NCBI GenBank assembly: GCA_029215795.1
Contig: JARDYH010000007.1
Location: 94,627,263-94,691,262, forward strand
Length of the DNA: 64,000 nt
Direction of reading: 5' to 3'
Source of the DNA: Anniella stebbinsi
Taxonomy: Eukaryota; Chordata; Lepidosauria; Squamata; Anniellidae
The notes beneath the pieces are model-generated. The model worked only from the letters and a program-made list of their open reading frames with translations. It was not told where the DNA came from and made no database searches. Both the position numbers and the translations under genes were made by a program. Below are positions 25,301 through 37,300 of the stretch, in pieces. How positions within the stretch are numbered: the first letter of the stretch is position 1; each line of letters opens with the position of its first letter.

Positions 25301-28300
25301 GCAGTCCTTTCATTGAAGCAAGAGCTCACGGGGGCAGTCATGCAGCTGTTCCTCCGTGCTTTGCCATCAGTAGAGGGGGATATCCTGAGAGGGTCGCTCT
25401 CACTCGCTCCAAGGGCAGAGAGCCATGCATATGAGGTCGGGTTTGCTCCTTCCCCAAGTTCATGTTTGAGCCCTGCTGTCTCCACAAGGCTCCTCTTCCA
25501 CCATGGCTAGTTCTGAGCACCTCGGCCTAGGCCCTTCCCCCCACCCTTCCCTTGGATTAGCTAGACAGGGCAGCTCCCAGACAGGTGGGAGTCAAGTTGC
25601 TCTGTTGCAAGAAAAGCAACAGAGCCATGCGGTGCCTTAAAGACTAACTTGTGTACTATGGCAGCCCAGCCTGGTGTCTTCCAGATGTATTGGACTACAA
25701 GTCCCACAATCCACAGACAACATGGGAATTGTAGTCCAACACATCAGTACCAAAGCCCACTTCATCAAATTCATAAAATATTATCCTCAGTTGGCAGGTA
25801 CATGGGTGTTAGAGGAAAAATGAAATGGCAATGAATTGCAAAATTTATGCTCTTTAACCATTCAATTAAAGCTTAAATATATGGGAAAAGTTATAATTTT
25901 TCAACAAAGGAGCTTAAAAAGTAAACTCCACCATGAAACCGCTGAATTAGGTTTTATCAAGAAGTTTGATTTTATCCACTTGAGCATAAAGAGAGACAAT
26001 GGTTTCCTTTCCCACTACAAATGTTAACTAATGGAGGGAGCAATCCTATGACCCCTAGACAGTGTCTGAGGAACCAAAGGATATTTCGAATTACCTGATA
26101 CAAGATCAAAGAAGCGCTCTGACCTCAGAAGGGGGAATTGGAGCTCCAACCCTCCTCCCCCTCACAGCTGATGTGGAAAGAACCTTTCCAGGTGCTGTCT
26201 GAGATCATAGAATCATTGAATAGTAGAGTTGGAAGAAGGCCATCGAGTCCGACCCCCTGGTCAATGCAGGAATCCACCTTAAAGTATACCTGACAGATGG
26301 TTGTCTAGCTGCCTCTTGAATGCCTCTAGTGTGGGAGAGCCCACCACCTCCCTAGGTACTTGGTTCCATTGTCGTACCACTCTAACAGGAAGTTTTTCCT
26401 GATGTCCAGATGGAATCTGGCTTCCTGTAACTTGAGCCCATCATTTCGTGTCCTGTATTCTGGGATGATCGAGAGGAGATCCTGACCCTCCTCTGTGTGA
26501 CAACCTTTCAAGTCCTTGAAGAGTGCTATCATGTCTCCCCTCAGTCTTCTCTTCTCCAGGCTAAACATGCCCAGTTCTTTCAGTCTCTCCTCATAGGACT
26601 TTGTTTCCAGACCCCTGATCATCCTTGTTGCCGTCCTTTGAACCCGCACCAGCATCCTTGTTAAACTGTAGTGCCCAGAATTGGAAGCAATAAAGATGAG
26701 GGGAATTTGGAAGCTATACTTCTATTAATGCAGCCCAAAATAGCATTTGCTTTATTTGCAGCCACATCAAGGTGGCTTGTGGTTGTAAGCCGCCTTGGGA
26801 GAGCTTCTGCCCTGAAAGGCGGCTAAGAAATGTTTTCAATCAATCAATCAATCAATCAATCACACTGTTGGCTTATATTCAGCTGGTGATCTACAACAAT
26901 TCCAAGATCTTTCCCGCTTGTCGTATTGCTGAGCCAAGTATCCCCCATCTTGTAACTGTGCATTTGGTTTCTTTTTTCCAGGTGTAGAACTTGGCATTCA
27001 TCCCTATTAAATTTCATTCTGTTGTTTTCAGCCCAGCGCTCCAGCCTATCAAGATCATTTTGGAGTTTGTTTCTGTCTTCTAGGGTATTAGCAATCCCAC
27101 CCAATTTTGTGTCATCTGCAGATTTGATAAGCACTTCCTGTACCACCTTGTCCAAATCATTAATTAAAATGTTGACGAGCACTTGGCCCAGTACTGAGCC
27201 TTGCCATACCCCGCTCGTTACCTCCCCACAGTGTGAGAAGGTACCATTGATCAAAGGGGACGTTTCAGTGGGCAGCGAGTGGAAGAGACTGGAGAGGCCA
27301 GGATACAAGATTCGGAGGCTTCCCCAGCTTTCTTCCCTCCCCCTCCGAAGTGCCCCAGTTGGACGGGCAAAAAAGCCCTTCTAGAGATAAGTGCAGGGTA
27401 GGAAGACAGGGAGGTTTCGATTGCTTCTACCGTTTTTCCCACCCTGCATAGGAAGTTTGTAAGCCTCCAAGTTTGGGGCTTAGGATCATTGAGGGCGCAT
27501 GCCATAGGATCGCACCCTTAGAAATGTTGGGATTATTGTATTTTCACCAGTTACTGTTGTCAGTGGTCGTGGATTGCCTCAGCAGCAGGGCCTTCCCTGT
27601 AGCGGCCCCCACCAACTGGAAAACCCTCCCCCGTGCAGTTCAGGAGATGGAAAATGTAACATCTTTTAAACGCCTCCTGAAAACATAACTTTTCACACAG
27701 CCTTTCCCTGGTTTTTAACTTAGCTGGGTTTTATAATGCTTTTTTAACTTTTAATGTTTTAAATTTATCTATACTTGTTTTATAGTTTTTAATTATGCAC
27801 TGGCCAGAGAGCATTGTCTGATGGGCAGTATAAAAATGTCATAAATAAATATGTTCAAGCTTTACAGCGCAATCCAATCCATATCTACTAAAATGTAAGT
27901 TCCACTGATTTCAGTGGGGCTTACTCACAGGTAAGGGGGTATAGATTGCAGCATCAATTGAATTGTCACAGATTGTGCCATTTCATTGCCATTTGACCCC
28001 CCCCCCTTTTACATTTTCCTCTTCATAGCTGTGTGTGTGAGATATAGAGAAAGAGAGATGCACATACATACACAAAAGAAAAATAAAACAGACTGTAGTC
28101 TGCCAAAGCTTATGGGTGTTTCCGGACGGAGGGCTCCTCATGCTACTAATGAGAAGGCATTGTGTAGCCGTTCCGTCTTTTCTTTCTGTGATAAGTGAAA
28201 AAGTGAGCAGTGGGGAAGCGCGGAAGGGTTACAAGTGGGGAACGATGTTGTCATCTGGACCCCTGTAAAATTCAGTGAATGAGCCAAGGCCATGGGACCA

Positions 28301-31300
28301 TGAAAGACGTGTCTGGAAGCACCCTTTGTTATAATAAATTTGTTGAAGAAGCCCCAAGACTCCTTGTTACTTTTGCTAAAAAGGTCAGGTAGAGAGCAGG
28401 ACCATCCAGGGTATTTATCATGCCTGCAACCTGGAAAAGGAAACTGGGTGTTTGATTTCTTCATTAAAAACAAACACTTAAATGCATTAAAGAAAACAAT
28501 TGTAGCTTGAAGGTGGCCACAGTTTCTGTGATTCTGTGCAGCAAGTGGTAATATTAAGGTGATTCATACCTTTTCATCTTTGTCTGGGAGGAGGGGGTGG
28601 AACCCATGAAAGCCACCATGGAAGGCAAAATGAGCTCAGTGAACTAGATTTTGTCCAGTCCCAGCCGCCCAGGCTGCTAAAGGCATCCATGCCACAGCTG
28701 TGTTCATGTACATATTCCATTCATTTCCATTGCATTTGCACAGGAACTACCCCTAATGGCTTTGTGCTTTGTAATCTCTATGCTCTTCTCAAACATTTGT
28801 TTCCAGGTTAGAGCTATCAAAGACTTTAAAGAAAATCAGAGTAAGGTCGAATCCCTTCTCCACTGGGTGGCTTCATTGGAGCAGCATAGAGAGTTTGCAG
28901 ATGTTCAACTCCACCCACTGGGACAAGGAGACGGAAGAGTCCAAGATAATCTTGATGGCCTATTGATGGAAGTGAACAGAGTTGAAGAGGAGCTCAATTT
29001 GCACTACAACAACTTGAAGGTGGGAGGGGTCTGATGGATTGGGGGTTGAGTGAAAGGCCTGTATTTAAATTCATTTGACTTTCAGTCAATGTCTCCCATA
29101 AATAAAATAAATATAGGGCTCCAAGCCAATTGGAAAAAGCCAACAGGGCCTAGGAGAACTGCAGAACTGTAGAAGCTTCTCCCTTTTCTGAAGGTAGCTG
29201 AGGCTTCCCTCCCTGGCCTGGGAGGGCCTGGTTTCTAATTTTGCAGGTGCCAGCATTAACGATGTGTTCATGTTTTTCCAGGTTCACCACCAAGAGCTTC
29301 TCTCTCAGCAGCAAGACATCATTCTCACCATGCAGTCAGCCCAGGCCTTCCTGGACAAGCAAGGCCACAATCTAATGCCAGAGGAGAAACAGAGACTCCA
29401 AGGAAGACTAGAAATGCTGAAGGACCAGTATGCCACTGCCTTGTCTCAGTCAGAGATGCAACTCAAGCAAGTACAGGCGCTCCGCGATGAACTGCAAAAA
29501 TTTTTGCGGGACCACATGGAGTTTGAGGCCTGGCTGGAACAGGCTGAGCAGGAGTTGGAGAAGATGCACGAGGGAGACAGCAGCCTCGAATCCCTTCAGC
29601 CTAAGCTGCGCCGACAAGGCAGCTTCTCCGAAGATGTGATCTCCCACAAGGGAGATTTGCGGTTTGTTACTATGTCAGGGCAGAAAGTGCTGGATGCAGA
29701 GAAGATGGTGACTGCTGAGGCTGGAGGGCCTCCAGTGCCTGCGGTTTCAGCCACTGGAACCTTAGTGAAGAGCAAGTTGGATGATGCCACCAAGAGATAT
29801 GGTGCTCTGCACTCCAAGGTACAACAATTGTAGGATTTGTTGTTGTTGTCAAAAAGGTGGCCTATAGATCCAGGCCTGAGCGTTACATAGTGTGGCAGAC
29901 AGAGTTCGTTCTTGGGGCAGTGGGGGACTGGCTTCAGCCTGGCGTAGTTTACTTCTTGCTTCTTCCTTTTCACTAGAACACTTGGGCATATGTTAAATTT
30001 ACAAAGAGAGATGCCATACTCAGCGTTGTGTAACAGCGAAGGTGTAACTAATCTATATAAAGTGGCCCTGGGCATGAGAAGGTCCTGCTACATCAGACAG
30101 ATCCATCTAGCTGTTTAGAGTCTTGTTTGCAAGACTCCAAAGAAGGCAGATGCAGCTCTCCTGCAGGAAATTGGCCAGGAGCCTGCCAGTGGACTGTGGT
30201 CTACCGTCTGAGGCTGGCAATGGTTTGCCCTGATGTCAAGCACAGCATTCAGTGCCATGCTGTTACCCAAGAATCTTCAACTGGAGATAGTTGGGGGGGG
30301 GGGGGGGGAGGTGCCAAACATGTAAACATGAACTTTGCTATTGGACTGATGTCAGAAGTACCCAGAGCACCTTTGTCCTTTTCTCCCCGTGTCTTGCAGT
30401 GTACAGCGTTTGGTTCTCATCTGAACATGCTGCTGGATCGCTCTCAACAATTTCAGGATGTAGCAGAATCTCTCAGAACATGGTTGCGGGAGAGTGAAGA
30501 GGCTGTGGCGAATCTACTTGTAGAACCCATTTCCTCGGACCCGGCCATTTTGCAGAAGCAGCTTGTCAGTGCCAAAGTAAGCGAGGGAGGCTCCAAGTAA
30601 GGCACTTCTGGTCTAACCTTGGTTTCAAGGTTGCTGGGTTTTTACTTCTTGCTCGGTAGTCTCAGAAGCAAAAACAAAAACCAAGTGCCTTTTTACTTGC
30701 CAGGGATTTGATTGGAAAACTTCCATTTCATGGCTTACTGGAATAAGCCTTTCAAATAGGAATTGGGGTTAACATATGGGCTTGGTAGAACGTCTGCCTT
30801 CCTGGAAGTAAAGTCTCAGTCATGGAATGTGTGGTTCCTATGAGAAGGAGTCCCAACATGCGAAATAGTGCATTTTCCTCAGCACTGACTAACCACGGCC
30901 AGGCCATATACTTCTGAAATTTGGGGCATGGCTGCTGAGGCACAGAAGGTGTGGATTCCAGGCTGGCTTGAGCCCCTGTATGTCATCTCTTTAAGAAATC
31001 AGTTGCTGGCTCTTTCACATGGTCCTAATGCTCCTGCTCTGCTCTCACTTCCTTCTCGATTGGAACAGCGCCTGCAGGAGGATCTTGCCGAGCATCAGGT
31101 GCCTGTGGAGAAACTTGAGAAGGCAGCTCGGTCCCTTCTGGAAATACGCAAAGCACCTGTACCTGACCACAGAGGGATTCAGGAAACCACAGGTAATAGT
31201 GGAGATTGGAGAATGTTAGCTAGGGCCAGCTGGTCTCCAATCCTTGTTGCTCTGAGAACTCCCCAGGGGATTGTGAGAGCAGGAAAGAGACATTTGGATT

Positions 31301-34300
31301 TTCCATGTCTGCACCAAATTACCTTGGGCCCCAAGGAGCGACATTTCTCAGCCACCTTAGGCAGCTTCTTATGTGGTGGAGCAGCTCTTGCAGGCTGGAT
31401 TCTGCATAGCACAAGGCATTTTTGTATTGAAGAACCTCTGGACCTGATCAGAAGACATCTTAAACCCTGCTGGCTAAGGCGTTTGGTTAAGCAGCAGGGT
31501 TTAAAGTGTCTTGTGCTGAACTGGTGCCTGGCTGTGACAATGGACTGGATGAGGTCTAATAAACTGAAATTCAATCCAGACAAGACTGAGATGCTGTTAG
31601 TGGGTGGTTCTTCTGACCGGATGGAGGGTGTTCAACCTGTTCTGGATGGGGTTGCACTCCCCCAAAGGAGCAGGTTCATAGCTTGGGGATTCTCCTAGAA
31701 CCATCTCTGTCATTTAAGACTCAGGTGGCCTCAGTGGCATGGAGTGCCTTCAAGTTCGGTTGGTGGCCCAGCTATGCCCCTATCTGGACAGGGATAACCT
31801 GGCTTCAGTTGTCTATGCTCTGGTAACCTCCAGGTTGGATTACTGCAACACGCTGTACGTGGGGCTGCCTTTGAAGATGGTTCGGAAGTTGTAGCTTGTA
31901 CAAAATGCAGCGGCCAGATTGATATCAGAAACCAGAAGGTTCGAACTTATAAGACCGACTCTGTCCCACTTGCATTGGCTGCCTGTATGTTTCCGAGCCC
32001 AATTCAAGGTGCTGGTTTTAACTTATAAAGCCTTACATGGCTTGGGACCACAATACCTGAGGGAACGCCTCTCCCGACATGAACCTTCCATACATTACGC
32101 ACAACATTTAAGGTCTTCCTCCGAGTGCCTACTTCAAGAGAAGCTTGGAGGATGGCAACAAGGGAGGGAGTCTTTTCAGTGGTGGCCCCCGAACTATGGA
32201 ACAATCTCCCTGACGAGACTCGCCTGGCGCCAACACTGTCATCTTTTTGATGCCAGGTGAAGACTTTTCTCTTCTCCCAGGCATTTAACATCATATGTTG
32301 AGATTTTTTAACTGACTCCTAGATAGTTTAAATTATATGTAGCTTGTTTTTAGGTTTTTATGGTTTAAAATTTTATATATTGGTTTTTAAATGTTCAATG
32401 TTTTTAATTTTTGTAAACCACCCAGAGAGCTTCGGCTACGGGGCGGTGTATAAATGTAAATCATCATCATCATCATCATCATCATCTTGCTAAACTCTGC
32501 TCAGTCACTAGCCACAATCGGACTGCCTGCAGCAGGGTAGTGGCTCTAACCGTGGCTTAAAGTGTTGTGTGAGACAGCATGGCTTGTGATTAGTGCTCAC
32601 CCCAGAGAACCACAGTTTTGCTAACCACAGAGCCTGGAGTGTCTTCTGAATAGCCCCCCTGACTGTTTTAATCTTCCCTCATGCAATCTGTTATTCATTT
32701 GGTTCTCCCTCAGTTTCCATAGTGAACCGTTTCCAGAGTCTTTCTTGCCGGATGGCAGAGCGCTCCGATCTCTTGCAGAAGTCCATTGCCCAATCTCAGA
32801 GTGTCCAGGAGGGACTGGAGAGCCTCCTTCAGTCCATGGCTGAGATTGAGAAACATCTCCAGAAGGAGGATGTGGCTGCTTTCTCCTGCACCTCCATTCA
32901 GGAAGCTCTTGCCACAAACATGGTAAGAGGGTGTTCTTTGCTTTCCATCTATGGTTTTCTATTACCAAACCTGAGCGCATTATATCTATATAGGGATGGT
33001 GGTGGGAGATGCGGACATGCAGTTTGGCAGACTGAATCATTCCTCTAGAACAGGGGTGGCCAAAGGTAGATCTCCAGATGTTTGGGGCTTCAGCTGTCAG
33101 AAGTCCCTGCCAACATGGCCAATGGTCAGGAATACTGGGAGTTGAAGTCCAAAACATATGGAGACCCATTTTCTGCTCCCCCTGCTCCAGGGTGCAATGA
33201 AGGAGGTTTTCAACCTCATATCCCACATCCAACGTTCCTACCCTTCCCAGGATACTGGCGAGAAGCCATTGGGGGCTTGAGGAGGCCAGTTCCTTCTCCC
33301 CCTGCCCTCTGTGTTCCTTGGGGGCTGGGCCACTGTTTTCTGTCTCTCAATTGCTCTCAACCACAAACATTATTGAGTGACTCACATTTTGATAAACTTC
33401 TAGTTTCTTTAGACCAGCCTTCTCCAATCTGGTGCCCTCCGGATGTGTTGGACTACAACTCCCATCAGCTGCAGCCAACATGGCCATGGTGTTTTGCTGT
33501 CATTGTCGCTCGTTTTTGTTTTTCTTAAGTACTATACTTGAACCGACCTAAAGTCAGAGTCAGAGCTGCGAAGGCAGCTGTTGGGCACGGGAGGGCATGG
33601 AGATGCTCCTTCCTTGTAGGACAGCTGGTTCCGAAGGACACGATGGATCTTTCCCTGCCAGCGAGTGCTTCACAGCACCGGTGTCACTGTGTTTCCTTTG
33701 ACAGAAGCTGAAGCAGGACATTGCTAGGCAAAAAAGCAGCCTGGAAGCTACCCGGGGGATGGTGACCCAGTTCATTGAGTCCGCCGACAGTAACACGGCT
33801 GCAGCCCTGCAGAGGCAGCTTGCGGAAGTGACAGAGCGCTTTGGCCACCTGTGGCGGCAGCAGCAAGAGAAGGAGGACGGCCTGAAGGATCTCCTCCCCA
33901 AAGTGGAGCAGTTCGAACAGCTCTCTGAGAAGCTGCAGCAGTTCACTGAGAGCCGGATGCGGTTGCTGGCCTCGGGAAACCAGCCTGATCGTGGCATTGC
34001 TCACTTCTCCCAGCAGATCCAGGTGGGACGCTTCTGAATGACAGAGGCTCTTGGGCAGGGAGCATTGCTTGGGAGTGGAGTGCAGGGTCTGTAGGCAGCA
34101 GACCACCCCATGTTTGAGCCCTGCATCGCCATTGCTCAGAGTCTCACTTAGCAAGGCTTTTGCCAGGGGCATCTGGTGCCACTTAGAGGAGACAATTCTG
34201 GGCTATGGAGACCAAAGGACTGGCTTGGAATTAAACAGCTTTCTTTGCAAGGACTTACAGCTGGTTATGTCTCTGTGGAGGGCTTGTTCCTGCAACATGT

Positions 34301-37300
34301 ACAAAAAGTTTTATTCAGAATTAGGCCTCATAATAGCTGTGTGAGGGAGATCAGTGTTAGGGCTTACATTGAACCAGAGCTTGCAGGGCTTAAAGCAGGA
34401 AAAATGTGAATGCCAGAGCGCAGAGTGCCCTTTTGCCACCACAACTTCACCTGGGATCAGGAGAACAGTCCTGGGTTGTTGTTTGCCTTTTTCTCCTTTC
34501 TTCTCATGTAGAGACATTATAGCTAGGATACAGCCCAGTGCAAGTTATTTTCTAGCAGAGGTGGCCATCCGGCAGGGCTATGTATATGCCATGATTCTGA
34601 AGGAGTGCAGAAAAGCTGCAGAACATGGTATTGGCCACTGGATTCAGCTTCTCCAATCCCAGAAAGTTTTGGCCCTTAAGGTTTTGGAGATGTGATTGAG
34701 AGCATGGTAAAACTCTGATGAAGTCTCACAACGCCAGGGTGGTACCAGAGGAAGAGGGTCAGTTGGTCAGAGGGCAAAGGGACGGTTACCTGTACCCCCC
34801 TCCCTATCACTAGCAGCAGCATAATAAATGATGCTGGCAAATTTGCATAATCCCGACAAGCCATAGAATTCAACTTTTACTGTTACAGAATTTGGATTAT
34901 TGCAGCAGAAAAACTTCTATTGTTTTCCTTTCCAGCACAGCGTATGCAAGGCATGCCCTGGCCATTATAATTTACAGGGGGATTCAGCTGGCACAGGTCC
35001 CTATGCACCCCCCCCCCCCCAGCACACACATATCTTCCAGGGGAAGGCATGAGCTGTGCAGTCTCCTTAGCTTGCTCCTTTTGGTGAAGGAGTTGCAGGG
35101 AACCGAGGCTGAGTGGTGTGTGGGGCCATGTGTACTTTTGATCTTACGGTGACATTTCATCCCCATTTTCCCCCTGTTGTGCTGCCAGGAACTGAATTTT
35201 GAGATGAAGCAGCAGCACGAAGACCTGGACACATTGGAACATCTGGCTGCAGAGCTGAGCTCTTGTGGATTTGCCGTGGCGAGCTCTTCCTCGCACCAGG
35301 AGAAGATGCGCAATTTGCGGGAAAACTTCTTGCAGCTGCAGAAAGCAGCAAGGGAGAGGTAAGATGTGTTATTCTCCGCTCTAGGGATTCAGGGTGGGGA
35401 TCATGGTGGATAATCCTGCAAAGGACACTGATTATAGAGGGGGTCTGGAAGACCCGGAAAGCACACAGGTATACTGAGGCAAAAAGCTCCCATGTATCAA
35501 GAAACCCTTTGTACAAAACGAAGGCGGCTAGGGACAGGTGATACTTTTTTCACAGAAACCGGAAGGCAGCTTGACAGAGGAATCACTTGTGCTCAAGCGT
35601 GTGTTTTTGTCCTGCTTTCATCTCAGGTAAACAGGTTTTGGACGTTTTTGTTTTGCCAAAACTCTGAAAGACCTGTTCAACTAGAGGTTGAACAAAAGAA
35701 ATAGGCACATTCTCCATGGGAAGCAAAACATCCCTCAAACCATTTTCAGCTCTCTATCTCCAGCCTCAGGAAGAAACTGCTTCTGGTGATCATCCAGACA
35801 GTGGCTGAATTCGGACAACACGATAGTCAATGGTGGAGTACTAATCAACTTTACAGTTGTTCATCTAGGGGGTATTCCCCACACAACATGGTAATAAATA
35901 ATCAACTGTGGTGTGGATTAGGATCAGCGCTGAGTTGACTATGGCAGCATTCGGACGACACGATAGTTAATACAACTGACGATTGTTCCCCCCCCTTCCC
36001 CCCCGTTGCTTATTGTGTCGTCCGAATTCAGCCAGTGAGTGGTCTGTAGGTAGCTCCCCCACCCCGCAGCCTCCAGTCCTCCCCTCCTTCACCACAGCAC
36101 TTCCATTTGAACTTCCAGATCTGACTTGCTGTAGGTGCAGCTCCTTGCAGGAACAGGGCCAATAGTCTCCCATCCATGTGGCATTATTGCAGATTACGGA
36201 GATGTACCGAGTAATTTTTAAGTGCTACTTCTGTTATTAATGCAATGGTTATTAATCATAGTTTTATTTAGTTGGCCAGTGAAATGGAACAAACAATCAA
36301 GGAAAGAAACACAGTGAGGGTGAAATAGAAGTCCACAATCCATTAGTCCTCCAACCTTAATTCCACAACCAAGTGGTTTTAAGATTTAAGTAGGGTGACC
36401 AACTGTCAGGATTTCCCCGGATTTGTCCTGGTTTTTGTTCTATCCTGGGTGTCAGGGGGGATTTTCTGTAATTTTCTATAATGTCCTGGAAAGACAAGCT
36501 TTCCCCTTTAAAACCACATTAGCGTGGTTGGAGGGAATGACGAGCTTTCTGGAGGTGGGTTATTTCCCTCCCACTGCTCCAATCAGGACCTTACAGGGGA
36601 AAGTATGTCATTTCTGGACATTATAGAAAAGGACCCGATTGGAGCAGTGGAGGGTGGGAATGACACACCTTCCCCTCCTCCACTCCAATTGGGGCCTTTA
36701 AAGCAGTGGGGGTGAATGACATGCTTTCCAGAGGCCCCGGAAAGCCACTTTCCCACCCCCCACCCCACTGAGGGTCCTCTTTTTTGGTTTCCCAAATGTG
36801 GTCACCCTAGATTTAAGCTGTGTTTAAAATAAAAAAACAAAATCTACAATTGTAACAATCTTCTGAAGAAGTATCCACACGTCCCGGCAGTGGAGCCACA
36901 CAGTGGGTGGGGTGGCATCCTTTGTGACAGCATATCCCAACCTGATGCCTTCCAGATGTGTTGCACTGCAACTCCCATTACTCCCAGCCAGCAGGGGCAA
37001 TGGGAGTTGCAGCCTTCTGTTGGAGGGCACAGAAGGGCTGGGGAAGGCCGTTTTGTGGCATGCCAGGGAGCTGGGGAAGCAGCCCTGACTTTACTGTGGT
37101 TGTAATACTATACCATATACAAGTGCCTAGCACCCAACCACCCAAAATACAATTAGGACCCCCAAAAATGATAAATCTAACAGTATTTGTATTTATATTT
37201 ATCAGTGCATAACTGTACTCACATTATTATAATTCATTAAATGCACATAAGTGTTCATAATTCAATTCAGGAGTTTTAAAGCACACTGCTCGTAATTAAA

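Larger units (their letters stand above)
24858..28806. other. 3.9-kb repeat-rich intron
   Basis: Holds an ACTACAACTCCCAT-type inverted-repeat fragment (25655-25755), a CR1 copy with a nested insertion (26203-27250), an L2 tail (27545-27855), a short palindromic repeat (27869-27950) and a GGGTGYTTCC MITE (28114-28324). Confidence 0.75.
31193..32713. other. Intron with a hairpin and an L2-type LINE
   Basis: Contains a short inverted repeat (31453-31511) and an L2-type LINE 3' part (31515-32486). Confidence 0.75.
32923..33704. other. Intron with two MITE copies
   Basis: Two copies of the 'actacaactcccat' inverted-repeat family at 33054-33165 and 33411-33490. Otherwise nothing recognised. Confidence 0.65.

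Noticed and set aside
26837..26862. CRISPR-like array
   Set aside because: The (CAAT)n run is a simple repeat at a retroelement tail; no spacer structure exists anywhere in the window.
30293..30308. G-run as a functional G-quadruplex
   Set aside because: A single uninterrupted G-run (also 12644-12655 and 14091-14102) is common in introns and may be a slippage product; no conserved spacing supports a function.
30928..31698. 256-codon open frame as one protein
   Set aside because: It is a chance fusion of intron, MACF1 exon 31069-31192, intron and the start of an L2 fragment.
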